A stretch of 64,000 nucleotides of DNA from Taeniopygia guttata (Eukaryota; Chordata; Aves; Passeriformes; Estrildidae), in assembly GCF_048771995.1 (NCBI RefSeq), contig NC_133027.1:64727501-64791500 (forward strand). The letters run 5' to 3'. Shown here one piece after another: positions 24,101 through 35,421 of this stretch (the first letter of the stretch is position 1; the number at the start of each line of letters is the position of its first letter). The position numbers and the translations under genes were made by a program. The notes beneath the pieces are model-generated. The model made no database searches, had not been told where the DNA came from, and was given only the letters and a program-made list of their open reading frames with translations.

Positions 24101-26453
24101 CTGTTTGGCGACTACTCTGGAATAACTAGCTCTTAAATCCCTAACTTTCCTTGCAAAGCATATATGAAAGAACCATCAGGGAGCCTTGAGGTGATAAAAA
24201 CTCTCCCAGGAGAGTAAGATTGTAACAGAAAATGTCCCTCCCTGTCAGCAGCTCACAGTGGATACCTGAGAGGATCACAGGACAGGCCAAACATACAGCA
24301 GCATTCCTACATACTCATTTATAAACTCGATCACCTTTGATTAAAGTACTTTTGAAAATTACCTGTGCATCTAATAGATTTCAATCAGTTTCTTCCATGG
24401 ATTTGTTGAGGTGGTTTTTACAAGCACACAATCTTTCAGCATCCATTACGTTCTCTAATAAGGCAAGCCTAAGCATTTCACATCTTAACTATTAAGCTGT
24501 ATGAAAGAACGTGCTTTTGTCTTAAACAGTGCACTTGCTAGTTTCCTTTGATGACTCCTAATGGTTCTGTCAAAAAGGACAGTGAATAATTTTGCCTATT
24601 TACCTACTCCGTAACAATGACAATTTCCAAAATGAGATTTTAAACAGCTAGACGAATCGGGGCCATGCCATCTCTCCCATTTTATATGTGTACAAATGGA
24701 AGTGGGAAGAAGGAAGAAGGCTCACTCAAGATAATTTAGCAGGCTAAAGGAAGAAGTAGGCATAGAAACTGTATTATTTTAGCTCCTAGTCAGTGTCCTA
24801 GCTATATGATGATATAACTTTTTCATTTCTGGAATATTTATTTTCAGTAACAAAACCTGATTTAGATTTAAAAGAACACAAGCACACTGCGAAGAGAACT
24901 AAGAAGCATCATTGCTCATACTGAAAGATGGAATTTAGCAGGGAAACCCTTTAGCTCATAAGAGAGCCCTCCTTTACAACCAATATCACCACTATCCATA
25001 CACATGCCATTTTATCACATTTCCTTACATTTCATTCAGGGCCAAGGGCATATCGGAAAATTATCTACTACTACCAGCCTAAATATGTAAATCGACAAAC
25101 TACAAAAATCAAATAGATGCAACCTGTTCCTCTACCTCACTTTTAATTCAAAATTTTTGCTTCAGTTTTACAAATACTCACAAGCTCTACAGAATTCAAG
25201 TTCAATGCTCTTACCTCAGCTGATATGGTGGTATCTTGATAGCAGCATCAGGAGAATCCAAAGTTTCTGTATAATTAAAAGAAACAACAGGGCTTTTAAA
25301 ATAAACTTTTAAGTTAATCACAGTTAATACATCTGGCTACAGCCTCTGAGCCAATGATCCTAAAGTTTACACCTACTCCACCTGACAGAACAACAACCAC
25401 TGCTGCTCTGAATTGCCAAAGCTTTGCCTAAATCTGTCAGGACATTGCATGCCCAATGAGAAGGCACCAAGTACCATCTTTTCCCTTTCACTTATCAGCA
25501 CTTCAGTAGCACATCCACTAAAACTGGAACAGTATAGAGGATACCTGCATGGCTGCTGTGCAAGACTAACATGCAATTAATGAAGCAACTCATGCAACAT
25601 CAAGATGAAAGGACAGTAATAAGACAGCAACAGGTCTAATCTACCACAGAATGTTGTAGCTATGCATGGATAAAACCCAAAAATTTAAAGCAATTGAAAA
25701 TATCCCAGTTATGCTGATTTAAATTATGGGTCTTGATGATCAGTGTTCAAGGTTGTAAATGCCAAAAAACAATGCAAGCCACAAACAATCTCGGAAAATG
25801 GGCAGATTTTAAAATGTACCTAAGCTTGTATTCCCTTGAAAGATTGAGTCGTTATACTGATCATTATATTGCAAAGATAAAAGAGCTCATGTAATACAGT
25901 AAAACAAAACAAAACTTCTAGCTTTTAAAATAGATTCCCGAACATAAGCCAGCAGAAAAGCTGTACTGCATGTTTCTTACGATGATTTAAGGAAGGGAGG
26001 GAGGGGGCCTTTAAAGAAAAAGACAGCACCTCCAAAACATACACGGAAACTGACAGCTACTGATACCCGTATATGTGCCTCGCAAGAGCCACGAAGCAGA
26101 TCCAGGCGGTGGGGAAGGCGAGGGCGCGGATGCTCTCCGGGACCGGCAGCAGGTGCCACGGCCCCTTCCAGCAGCGCGGAGCTCCCGGGCATTCTGAACG
26201 GCCCAGGTGCTCCGCTCTCTTCCCAGCCGCTGGAGGCTCAGCTAAGGAGGCTCTCCTTAGCGCGGAACAAGTTTGTTGAGGTCTCCCTGCCCCCTGCGTT
26301 ACAAAACCGCTCCATTGGCGGCTCCTGCCCCGCTCCGCTCCCCCGCGGGCGGACCCCGCGCCCCTTACCGATGGCCCAGGTGCAGCTCTCCTTGATGGCC
26401 CTGTGCTTGCTCCCCGACGCCTCCTTCTGCAGCTTTCGCAGGATTTCTTCCAT
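1..26453 (-). CDS. ARFGEF3: ARFGEF3, 5' part of gene (gene span within window, four coding exons)
   Basis: ARFGEF3 (BIG3) is a very large BIG-family protein related to the Sec7 Arf-exchange factors. In mammals it is reported as a scaffold and regulator of secretion and of prohibitin-2 signalling. Four exons on the minus strand join in phase (85, 52, 82 and 132 bp) to give 117 residues, starting MEEILRKLQKEASGSK and ending NEDLQVEVMK. This agrees closely, as I remember it, with the N-terminus of vertebrate ARFGEF3, the start of the DCB-like helical region. All four donors are GT and all internal acceptors AG. Introns are about 1.1 kb, 12.0 kb and 3.1 kb, and intron 4 runs off the left edge. 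The Sec7-like and C-terminal parts are therefore absent. The gene is divergent from PERP, with start codons about 20 kb apart. Identification is confident; function is family knowledge. Confidence 0.93.
485..601 (-). other. exon-like segment of unknown status (117 bp, phase 0-0)
   Basis: On the minus strand a pyrimidine-rich tract ending CAAG precedes, and a GTAAAG donor follows, an open segment of 39 codons. It reads AKECDMSRLPVILTNRGTPP, VHTVLQKYWMTLNVKLLNE. The length is a multiple of three, and in phase 0 it would fit after ARFGEF3 exon 4 without shifting the frame. It does not match the ARFGEF3 continuation that I remember. It may be a lineage-specific cassette exon, an exon of an unrecognised nested gene, or a chance pseudo-exon. 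I do not assign a function. Confidence 0.25.
1728..2110 (-). mobile_element. putative avian LTR fragment
   Basis: Read on the minus strand, a CCAATAAACTG poly(A)-signal context is followed by a GC-richer tail ending CTCCTCACA. This resembles the R-U5 end of avian endogenous-retrovirus LTRs. The 5' boundary is not clear, no internal coding sequence is present, and no target-site duplication was established. It could instead be unique sequence. Confidence 0.3.
9114..9520 (-). mobile_element. solo LTR of an avian endogenous retrovirus (ERVL-like)
   Basis: On the minus strand the element starts TGATTTGTTTAGG and ends GGCGACA, giving TG...CA termini over about 407 bp. A TATAATAAAGC poly(A)-signal context lies about 95 bp from its 3' end, followed by the GATCAGCCTTCTGCAGTCAT motif that I recognise from many bird genomes. 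TCCAC occurs immediately left (9109-9113) and three bases right (9524-9528), a plausible 5 bp target duplication. No gag or pol sequence is attached, so it is a solo LTR. It is non-coding. Confidence 0.8.
9942..10073 (-). CDS. ARFGEF3: ARFGEF3 coding exon 4
   Basis: This 132 bp exon (44 codons, phase 0 at both ends) has a CTGCAG acceptor and a GTTAGT donor. It reads KLLSDERFVSVETDSDEKQL, LNQMLNAVKVTPSLNEDLQV, EVMK. This is the most conserved of the four exons and is nearly identical to remembered mammalian ARFGEF3. The next expected segment begins VLLCITY-like in vertebrates. I could not find it in the remaining 9.9 kb, so it should lie left of the window. Confidence 0.95.
11174..11764 (+). 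mobile_element. avian endogenous-retrovirus LTR, about 590 bp
   Basis: The plus strand carries a very common avian LTR. It opens with a GTTTTGGCTxGGATxGxGTT stretch and TTTTCTTCATAG. The middle has TATTGCTGAGCAG and GGGGACACAGC. It then shows CCCTGCTTTCCTxGAGATGG, an ATTAAACT signal and a GGGTTTAAC-like end. Boundaries are approximate and no clear target duplication was seen. No internal viral genes are present, so it is a solo or remnant LTR inside ARFGEF3 intron 3, antisense to the gene. Confidence 0.8.
11881..12200 (+). repeat. CR1 LINE 3' fragment, plus orientation
   Basis: The segment follows the avian CR1 3'-region consensus: TCTTATGAGGAAAGGCTGAG, TATAAATATCTGAAG, GGGCACAAACTGAAACACAG and CCAGAAAGGTTGTGGTGACTCC. 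It is diverged, with deletions. It is directly abutted by an oppositely oriented CR1 fragment. Confidence 0.85.
12201..12325 (-). repeat. CR1 LINE fragment, minus orientation
   Basis: Reverse complement of the same CR1 region: TTCCAGTCTAAACAGTCCC, then CTCGTAAGAGAGATGCTCCA. It starts at the very point where the plus-strand CR1 ends, so the two form an inverted repeat. Confidence 0.75.
13092..13173 (-). CDS. ARFGEF3: ARFGEF3 coding exon 3
   Basis: This 82 bp exon has a CCTTAG acceptor and a GTATGA donor. The first base completes the R codon from exon 2. It then reads EKCLLPLQLALESKSMKLAQ followed by QALAGMQ. This matches the ARFGEF3 helical-repeat segment that follows IPPxxLR. It ends in phase 0 on a Q codon, as needed by exon 4. 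Confidence 0.92.
13174..25214 (-). other. ARFGEF3 intron 2
   Basis: Intron of about 12 kb. It contains the avian LTR at 20536-21472 and A-rich runs near 19066 and 20247. The rest is unique-looking AT-rich sequence. The phases of exons 2 and 3 match directly, so no additional coding exon is required here and I recognise none. Confidence 0.8.
20536..21472 (-). mobile_element. avian endogenous-retrovirus LTR, about 0.94 kb
   Basis: Read on the minus strand it begins near TGAATTGGGTTTGTATGGCC. It passes through a CAGGGGTGGCTTCTGTGAGA-like stretch and ends ...GGGTCAATCCA. This is the familiar long avian LTR. Its centre (about 20880-21090) shows degenerate 40-60 bp tandem units built around a TGCTCCAGCATGGG / CACAGGCTGCAGG theme. 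Open frames across it are by-products of the GC-rich repeats. No internal retroviral genes are seen. Confidence 0.8.
25215..25266 (-). CDS. ARFGEF3: ARFGEF3 coding exon 2
   Basis: This 52 bp exon lies between an ACAG acceptor and a GTAAGA donor. Its first two bases complete the E codon begun in exon 1. The reading is ETLDSPDAAIKIPPYQL plus two bases of an R codon. The ETL and IKIPP landmarks match the corresponding part of ARFGEF3. The residues between them (DSPDAA) differ from the human sequence as I remember it, which suggests a surface loop under weak constraint. It is too short to be found as an open reading frame, and was recognised by phase, splice sites and homology. Confidence 0.88.
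25267..26368 (-). other. ARFGEF3 intron 1
   Basis: Intron of about 1.1 kb between coding exons 1 and 2. The exon-proximal third is still GC-rich and part of the CpG island. The remainder is AT-rich with no repeat or exon that I recognise. Open frames across it are short and show no family similarity. Confidence 0.85.
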
Positions 26454-27130
26454 CTTGCCTCCCCCGGGATATTCGCCTAGCCGCGGGGGAAGAGGAGAGG
26501 CGGCGAGGCAAAGGAGGAGGGCGGCGCGGGCGGCGGAGCGGAGCCGGGGCTGTCCCCGGGGCAGTGCCTACGCGGGAGCGGAGCGCGGCGCCCCGCTGCC
26601 GCCCCGCTGCCGCCGATGAATCACGCCGAGCTCCATGGCGGGGACACGTCAGTTGTTGCCGCTGCGGAGTCCCTCCTCCTCCTCTCCCACCGCGGGCAGG
26701 CCCCGCTGGCGCAGGGGGCTGGGACGGGCCCGGCCCTGCCCGCGGGAGCGCAGGGACTCCCTGGCGGCGCTGGGGTTGAAGGAGGTGCGGAGCGGGGCCC
26801 GCGCCGCCGGAGCCTGCGGCGGCAGCGGCGGCCCCGCGGGAGGCGGGCAGGCGGGTCGCCATGGCGACCGGCGGCCGGGGGGCGCCGGCAGCCGCGGCCT
26901 GTCCGCCCCGGGCAGCGGGGGGCGGGCGCTGGGTGCGCCTCGGGCCCGCAGCTCCGGCCGGCAGCCGCTGAGCGCAGCCCGGGGCGGGTTCCTGCTGCCG
27001 GCGCTCCGCTCCGGCGGCGCTGCCGCAGCGCAGCACCGGGCCGGACGCAGCGAGCCAGGCCAGCGCACCGGCGGCAGTGCCGGCGCTGCGCGTACCCTGG
27101 AACAAGTGGGGTCAAGGAAGTGGCTGTGAG
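26060..27130. promoter_or_regulatory. CpG island at ARFGEF3 5' end
   Basis: GC content and CpG density rise sharply from about 26060 and fall after 27130, against AT-rich flanks. The island covers ARFGEF3 coding exon 1, the likely 5' UTR and the promoter. Runs of GGCGGC and CCGCCCC are frequent. It contains several long frames on both strands that are composition artefacts. Divergent non-coding transcription from such an island is possible but cannot be shown here. Confidence 0.85.
26369..26453 (-). CDS. ARFGEF3: ARFGEF3 coding exon 1
   Basis: The exon encodes 28 residues (MEEILRKLQKEASGSKHRAI, then KESCTWAI) plus the first base of codon 29. The start ATG is in a strong context, with A at -3 and G at +4. 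The exon closes on a GTAAGG donor at 26368. The N-terminus matches remembered ARFGEF3 almost residue for residue. The exon lies inside a CpG island, as expected for a promoter-proximal first coding exon. The 5' UTR extends to higher coordinates, but its start cannot be placed from sequence alone. Confidence 0.93.
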
Positions 27131-27811
27131 CTCTGCGCCTTTCTCCTGAAGGTCACGGCTTTAGCTGTCTGTCTGTGCCTTCACAGGAACGCGCACCTTC
27201 ATGTCCCCAACACGCCAGCCTCCAGGAGAAAGAGCAGCCCCTCCACTCGCTCAGACCTGGAACTCTTCCTACCCACCAAACCTCCTGCCTTCTTCTGTTT
27301 GCTGTTTCCCTGCCTTATCTCTAGTTTATACGCTAGTTGCCCTTTTTGTGACTGCATCGCTTAACTGAGTGTTACAACGTCCTTGTCTTCGTGCAGAATC
27401 TCTCTTAAAAGAGACAAGAAAACAAGCAGACAATGAAAAGACAGCAGATAAGAAAGGCATTCCAGGTAGCAGCTGGTAGTATTAGCCCTGTTATGTCTCC
27501 GACTGCTAATTGGAAGAGTACCAGTAGTGAATTACCAGGCAGGATATTGGCACCTGGTGAATCAGCCATAGCATTTCCCATAGGATACTGGGCTTTCAAA
27601 GGCTGTCCCTTGTCCAAATACTTACAAGGGCTCATCCTGTGTTCAGACATATAATGAATGCATAATCCATAGTTGCCTTTTAAAGCCAGAATGTAAAAGC
27701 CCTGTCAGAAAAGAAAAGGATTTAGAATAATGCCAGAAGGGTCTAGAGGTGCATAGATTATTGCTGGAGGTGAAAAGGTGAAGCCTATTGCTGCAATACT
27801 AAACATTTTAA

Positions 27812-27870
27812 AAACCAACCAACCAACCAAAAAGCCAAAAAACAACAACCAACCAAAAATCCCAACCTTT
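27812..27870. repeat. degenerate (CCAA)n / A-rich simple repeat
   Basis: Repeated AACCAACCAACC units pass into AAAAACAACAACC. Low-complexity sequence with no coding meaning. Confidence 0.85.
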
Positions 27871-30829
27871 AACAGAAATGCCATTTAGCTTCCAATTTCA
27901 GGCCATTAAACAACCTTTAAGAAACTGAAAGTAGTTTCCCAAAGTTTCTTCTCTCTGACCGTGCTCTGCCACCTTCCTTGGAATGAAAAAATCTAGTGAT
28001 AGCTAGTGGCTGGAATTGTCAGGGCACTGCGATGCTATAAGTCAAGGCTCATGTTGAAGTGATGATAAATTGTTTCCCACCTATGTGCTTCCTCTTTATT
28101 CTGCATTGTGCTTAGTGGAAAGAAGCATGAGTGTCAATTTCTGACTTTTCAAGGCTTTGTTTTTGTTTTTCCTGGGGGGAAAACAACAACAACAAAAAAA
28201 AACCCCTGTGATGGTGATTTAAATATTTTTAATCTAGAAATTACATACCAGAGTTCATTTGGGCCTCTAAAACACTCAAAGATAAATATGTATCTGTAAG
28301 TAGTAAATAATTAATTGCATATTTTCAGGGAACCTCTGATGAAACTGAATTAATTTTTAATTTCAGATTATTTCTAGCTATATGCATCATGAACTTACTG
28401 GTTAATTTCTCTGTGGTCTCTACAGGAAGGCCTTTGCAGCTGGCATCTTCATCAGAGCTATGCTGTTTTTCATAGATGCTCGATGTCACTGAACCAAGAT
28501 TTGTATTCATTTCTGTTTCACTCGCTGTCCAATGTGTTCAAGCAAAATGGACTCTGTGTTGCTAAACACTTTCTCTCAGTAGCAATGTCATCAGCTTGTG
28601 AGAAACAAAGGTCATGTTCAGGCTCCTTAGAGCACCTTAAGGCCTGCCAGTAAGATTATGCAGAAGGAGAAACAAGTAAGCCATGGTGACTCTTCCTGAG
28701 CATGTATGTCAGAACACCATGAGTCAGCCTGCTCATACTTTTCACTTGAGGCCCTCCATTTCTTGGGTGTGTTGTCTGTATACTCACATAAATACACAGT
28801 TACTATGTCCTGCTGGAAGTCACTCCATGCGTAAGCTTTGCTTAGGGAGGAGGTTATATTTAATCATGTGCTCTGGATGCCATTTCAAGGCAAGTGTCGT
28901 AAAATGTCACAATATCTGAAAGCTAAAGAGTCAGGATGATGGTGATGAAGGCTCCTCTCTTCTGCCATGAAGAGAAAATTAAGTCTTCTGTGGTCACCCA
29001 TACAGCTCATAAATCCTCCTTGCTTTGTCCCAGCTATGCAAAGCAGCCTTCTACAGCAGTAGGGGCTACCTAGGAGTCAGTGCTCTTGATCCCCTGCACA
29101 GATGCAGCCTGACCCAACTGGGAGTCAGAAGGCTCCTATGCAGATCTGGAATTTGCACAATGCAGTGGTCATATATCACTAAGAAGCAGTGGCAGATGCG
29201 CAGTGTGCTTTTGTAGCTTTCACCTGGCAGTGCCAGTGCTACTGATTTTTTGCATTATGTGAATAATGATTACATCCCAGGATACATTCACAGCTCTGAG
29301 CAAAGCCAAGGAGTGTGCAAGCAAAGTCAAGCTACCAAAGATACCTGGAGTAATAAACCTGTATTAGTACAATTCTCTGTCCAGGCTAGAAAGCAGCATT
29401 TGCTTGACTTCAAAGGTCTCCATGCTACTATGTCTCTGGGCCTTCTAGTAGCCAAGGAAGGCAATGTGGCTCTATTTTTAACATTTTCTGATAGCATAAG
29501 CCATACTGGACATGCACACACCTGCCCTGTTATTCTGGTCTTTGGGAACATAAGAAAAAATTTAAAAGTATGTGGAAAAGTGGAAAAAAAGTGGAAAAGT
29601 GTGAGACAGGAATCTTAGACTGCAAGATAATCACATATATTTTCTATCAGTCATTATCACTAATGTATTACCTTTGCTTTGACCATTTTAACAATATTCT
29701 TGATCTTATTGTATACTGCAGATGGTGGAAAGCATGGACCAAAGAAATGGGCTGTGCTCTTGAGACCTTCTTACAAATTTAATTACAAAATTCTAAGAAA
29801 TTCCCTCTCATGACAGGAAAACCACTTGATTCCATGGTTCAAAAATTATACCTAGCCAGATTTTTCAAAATTACTCTTCCCAGAAGCACCTCTATAACCG
29901 GACTGACCAGCAGTCAGAAGCTTGTACTCTGTTTTGGCTCCCCTTATGAAGGATAAATTGCTTAAAAAATTTGAAGTGAAGGGAGTAGCTGGACCATGGG
30001 CTCATCATCACCTTTGTGACACCTCATAGCAGATGGAGGTATCCTTTCTTCTCTCTGCCAGAGGGCATCAAGACCCAGACAAGCAAGACCCTTGTCAGGA
30101 TTTCAGTTTTGGTTGCCTAGACTGTAAGCACACCTGGGGTGGCATCTGTCACTGTTTGCCTGATTACACAGTGAGTTACCAGAGGCAATAGCTGAGAGCT
30201 CAGTGAAGACCTTCCTGGGGTGCTGCTGCTTTCTGCACCATTCAAATGATGACCTTTCTGAGCATGGCAAAGCACATTAAGCATCAGTGTTGCTCAATGC
30301 AGGATTACAGAGTTAGGGAGAAAAACCCTCTGGAGTAGCAGCTGTAAGAAAGCTAGCATATATTCAGAACTGTCTTTTCAGTACAGCCTCACAGCATTTA
30401 TTCTGTGAAGAACAGATGAAACAAATGTAGAATCTTCAGATCCATGCCAGGATAGAAATATGAGACAAGACTTTCTGACTTCATTGAAGATATAATTTTT
30501 GCAAAGACAGACAAAAAACAGAACTCACCATGACTATCTTCAATTTACCATAATCTTTTCATCCCTGCAGAGTTGCCAAGGCAGTTGAAGAAGGCATCAG
30601 AACAGCTATTCTGGGCCACATCAAGGTAATTTTTACCTAGTGGTTGTATTTGTGGCAGAAGTTAGTTGGGCATTCTTAAAGAAAGGGCAGAAAAAGTATA
30701 ATGCCCTTCCAGTTTCAAAACTCTCCCAGTTTCTGTTAAATTGCAGACTAGGCATTTCCTGAGACAGTGGCAGATTTTTCTCCTGGGAATGTACCTTTTG
30801 AAACTTTTTTATGCTTGTGACCTGCACTA

Positions 30830-31160
30830 CCACCCTTTGGCAGTGAGTTCCACAGCCAAGTTGTGTGCAAACAAAAGAAAGTTATTTTTTGACCAGTTTT
30901 ATCTTCTTTTTGCTTAGGTTTTTGAAGCTACCTACCTTTTGTACTTCTTTTGTGCTGTGAGAAGCACTGCATAAGCATCCCCTGTTTTCTTCCTGTCTTT
31001 CGTGATTGCTTATGCATTGAACATATTCCCCCTCAGCTGTTTTTATTCCAGTCTACAGCGGACTACTCTATTTAATTTTTCTCTCTAAATGATCTTTGGT
31101 CATTCTGACTGTCCTTCTCTGTACTAATTCTAGTTCTTCTCTACCCTGAAATACAAGAGT
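30830..31160 (-). repeat. ancient, highly diverged CR1-like LINE fragment
   Basis: Reading the plus strand, the antisense landmarks of old amniote CR1 are visible: GGCAGTGAGTTCCACAG, a TTGTxCTTxTGTxxTGTGA-like stretch, CATATTCCCCCTCAGCTGT and a GTCCTTCTCTGTAC context. It is much more diverged than the other CR1 copies here, so this looks like an old insertion. Orientation is minus. Confidence 0.6.
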
Positions 31161-32406
31161 TTGTGGAGAAGAGGGAGTACATGGCAAAAGGTGGCATGGA
31201 GATGTGTACTATAAAACCTTAATACCACAAGAGTTTCAAGTCAGCCAGAAAACTAAACTTCAGGGGACTCCTTGTGTCCCACTTTTCTCTCCTAATCCAG
31301 AGGATTCCTCTAGTATTAATCTGTGGAAAGAAAGCTTAAAATTCTAGTCTGTTCAAAAGCTGAATACAAAAAGATTGTATCATCTGGCCATCATATTTTT
31401 GGAATATGCAAAATGGACAAACCCAAACTCTCTGAAGCTGTTTCTGAAAAGTCACTGAGCTGGTAACTTGTCATGTAGCTGTATGAAATGTAGGTCACTG
31501 AAAGTTACAAATGTATTCTACATATTTGTGTTCGTAACCTGCTTTGAAATCTGTTGTGGCCTTTCCTCATTATGAGGAAACAAGGACATAGTCACATCTG
31601 CAGCTGTCAGAGGCTTGTGTTACAAAGTCAAGAAAAGTCAGCAAGGTCTAACTAAATACATCTCTACTGGCCAGGAAATGGATTGTGAATTGCACCACCT
31701 TTTTAGTATTAAGCATATAAATACATGAGTTGAAGTACTAGAAATACTCCTAGAAAAGCTAGATATTATACAAGTTTTGAACTTCCTATGCTCTTTTTGA
31801 AATAGATAAATAGATTTTCCCACCACTATTACAAATTTTAAGGTAGGAGCACTCCCTGACAAATCTCTAAGTTTGTAAAGTATGGTGCGAAGTAAAGAGA
31901 AACACAAAGGGACAAGTTAAGTAGATGTTTAATAGTGTTAATATGTAGATTCTGTTCTGTCACAGACAGATCAATCTGAAATAAATTCCCTGGTTTCAGG
32001 GCAATGCTCTCAGGTTTACAATGCAACAGTGGCAAAATTCAATTCAGAGCCATCATTTTATGCAGTCATATAATAATATAAACACAAGGAAAAATCTTCT
32101 TCTCCATGGTGCTCCCAAACTCTCTGAGATATAGTTTGGCTCTGTTAGTAAATGATTCATATTTTTGCAGCTTTGAAGACCAACTTATAAGATTTAAAAC
32201 ATAAAATGTTCGGAATTAAGAGAGATAGTTAACTTCAGATCATAGTTTAGTTCCTACTTATTATGCCTTTTCCTCATAAAATAATAAGTGGGAACTTCTT
32301 TCAAGGAATTAAGTCCCAGTCTCCAAAAGCTCTTCCAAAGGGTATAAGGATATTTTACACCTCATTTGCTCTTGTCCCTGCAGACACTAGTTTTCATCTC
32401 AAAGGT

Positions 32407-32470
32407 ATCATGGAATTACAGAATCAATTAGGTTGGAAAAGACTATCAGTTACTTCTACATCTCCCTCTG
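32407..32470 (-). repeat. short CR1 3'-end fragment
   Basis: The AGAATCAATTAGGTTGGAAA context is the reverse complement of the CR1 terminal region. It is short and diverged. Confidence 0.6.
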
Positions 32471-35382
32471 CCATGTGTCTGGGCACAGGAATAGTTTTCT
32501 GACTATGACACTTAAATTGTATATTAGCAGTAAAGTTGACCTGTAAGTAGACCTGTGGTATAGTCACACACTTGGAAGCTTTCTTGGAATGTTCTTCAAG
32601 AGACCAGTTTGATATAAACTGACTGATGAACTTGTACATTGAGTGATGTCCTTTTATATTTCACTGTTAGTATTAATCAACATGAAATCAATGCTCAGAT
32701 TGTTATTGGCATGTACTTTCTGGAGATATAATCAGAGAGAGTAGAGCATTCAGCTTCCACTTTTCTGGGAGTAGACAGTAATTCCCTCTAAGTCATGATC
32801 TGAAAATCCAATGCTAAGTGATATTGAACCACACAAAAGCTCTTATTACAGCAATAGTCACAAGCACCCAGCCTTGTGGACCTGAGGGAGAGCACCACTA
32901 TCCAAATGTATAATTTTTGAAAACTTCTGTTGCATTAAATGAAAAATCAAGCAGAAATACAGTGTTTCTCAACATGTATTTTGAAAAGAGATTTCAAGGA
33001 ATGGCATTATAAAGTTCTGTGTTTAAATGTCAGCAGCTTCCTGATCAAATGTTCTCAGACTATAAATGAAAAACCTTGGGGGAAAACAGATCTAATAACC
33101 ACAGTTTCATTTGGTTTCCAGTAGTCAAACTGGACTGCTTGCTATCTTCAGTGTACTATGGGGCAAGCAGAAAGAAAAATAAAATATTGAAATTTTTGGG
33201 AGATTATTATAATTATGGTCCTTTAAAGAACAAAGACTATTTTTAGGGATACAGCACAAATGGATTATGCCTACCAGTATTCTTGCTTTCTGTGGTACTG
33301 TAAGTCTCATTGATTTCATTAGTACATGATTGGTCCCGTGCAGCTCTTTTCCCTCATGTTTTATTGAAACAATTACAACGAGCAGAACTATGTGAATTTG
33401 GGTCTTGTTGATGTGAAAAGAGAGCAGCTTTTTTACCATAGCCCTTTACTTTTGCAATGTGCTGTCTCACATTTGATCTGTAAGAACTGATAAAAACTAG
33501 TCACCTTACTGAATGTGTGTAAGCTGAATTTGTACACATTTGGACAAGTTTTTGACATCCAGTAAAAAGCATAACCCAGATACATAAGCCAATATTACAT
33601 TTTGCTTTAATTCTTCATGAAAACAAACAGGGTCATTTTCTCAAATAAAGGTTATCAGATTGTATTAAAATTGGCAAAACATTATCTGCTCTCTTTTGTC
33701 TCAAAATGGTGAAACTGATCTGATTGAAATGCAAAGCAATCACCCCTGCACCCATCCAGATGGAAGATTTCAGCTCCAGTTAGTATTTGATAAAGTGGGT
33801 GAGAATGAGATTGTACTGTGGCAGTTGCCAGGTAACCTTGAGGCAGTGCCACCTATAATGCCAGCCAACTTTACAAATGACATATGTATTACAGATACAA
33901 TATAGATTTTATGTAGTTACATGTAATTAGTAATGAGAAAAGTGTTCATTTCATTCATTGTGTCTTTCCCGATCTTTGTGGAAGTTGAAAACATGATCCT
34001 CTTAAATACAAAGGGTCTACTTTGAATAATTTCTTCATTTGGGAACAAATTAATCCAGTTATTTCCCAGGCCAGGGGTAAGCTGATCTTTATGGTGCAGA
34101 AGAACAGAGCATTATTGACCCATTAATGAACAGTGATGTAGGTATCAGAATAAGAGGATTTAGTCATGTTGTTTTAGCCATGATTTATAAGTACAAAGTA
34201 TATGAAATATAATTTTTTAAAATTAAATGCTCAAGTTCCATTTGTTTCCATTCAGCCTTATGCAAGATATTTTAAGCTAATTCACTGTTACTGGCCATGG
34301 AATGAAGACACATCTTCCTACCAGCACTATAGGGAAAGGGTTTCTCTTCAGAACTGGATGCAAATCCTGTAGCTACCATAACACTTCCCAATACACAAGT
34401 TAACATACCTCATATATTCCATGCAATTGTTGGATGCTTCAGTGTATGTACATACACCCGACTCTCTGAGGAGGGCAGCAGCAATTCCTGTATTATTTTC
34501 CTTCCTTGCTTGCTTCTTAAAGGCTGTTCCTGTAAATTGCAGTTAGCCACAGTAGTATTTGCAAAGCTGTGGGCACATCCCACTGTACCTTACTGCCTGT
34601 GATGCCAACAATATAAAAAGTTATTAAGGACACTCTTTATATAAAGTTCACATAATTTCATATAAATACATTTGAACACTCTAGTGGATTCAGGTCTGGT
34701 TCAAGAAAATTCCAGCTCAGCAGAAAACTTACCATGTTGTGTGTGAGCTGTTTTCCTTGTGATTTGTGTCAGAATCATGAGAAAGAACACCTTCAGTGCA
34801 AACTGCATTGTTGGTGGAGTATATACAGGCAGTTAAATCACTTTTATCTCCTTGATGTTCTTGTGATTTGTTCTTGTTGTTTGGTTGGTGGGAGATTTTT
34901 CCGTTTAAAATTGGTGGCAGAGCAGATGGCAAAGGCTTAGCTTGGTCTAATATGTCCATAAAATCAGCAAAGGTGACAGTGAGCCTTGTTTCCAGCAGGC
35001 CTATTCTACTTTGAGAAAGATTTTTCTTCCACTGGTATCAACCTCAAAAATATGATTTAAAGAAGAAACTAGTAGTTCTACTAGGAGTGAAATTTAACAG
35101 TTCTGAGGTTCTCTCTAAGTTCACTGTTGAATTTTTCCTTTAGGGGAGGAAGGCAATACTTCATGATTCTCTCCTCCACAAGGCAGTGTTTTCCAGTGAA
35201 ACTTGTAGGAATTCTTCAGTTTTGCTGTTTCTGCTCTTCTGTCATTAAAAGGTGTTTTGGGGAAGTAGGGAGTGGCAGGAAGCTGGCAAAATCATAGAGA
35301 CATCAGTCCTGCCTGTGTTCATGACTTGATTAAGCAAGTCACATGATTAAGTGCAGTCTCATTAGGTTCTCTTCAAAAAACC

Positions 35383-35421
35383 AAACAACAACAACAACAA
35401 CAAAAACAAACAACAAAAAAC
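35383..35421. repeat. (CAA)n simple repeat
   Basis: Interrupted CAACAACAACAA tract passing into CAAAAACAAACAACAAAAAA. Confidence 0.85.

Noticed and set aside
26365..27149. Long open frames on both strands over the ARFGEF3 CpG island (up to 246 codons)
   Set aside because: Stop codons are rare in GC-rich DNA, the frames overlap in all directions, and the products are low-complexity Arg/Pro/Ala/Gly. Only the 28-codon ARFGEF3 exon 1 is supported.
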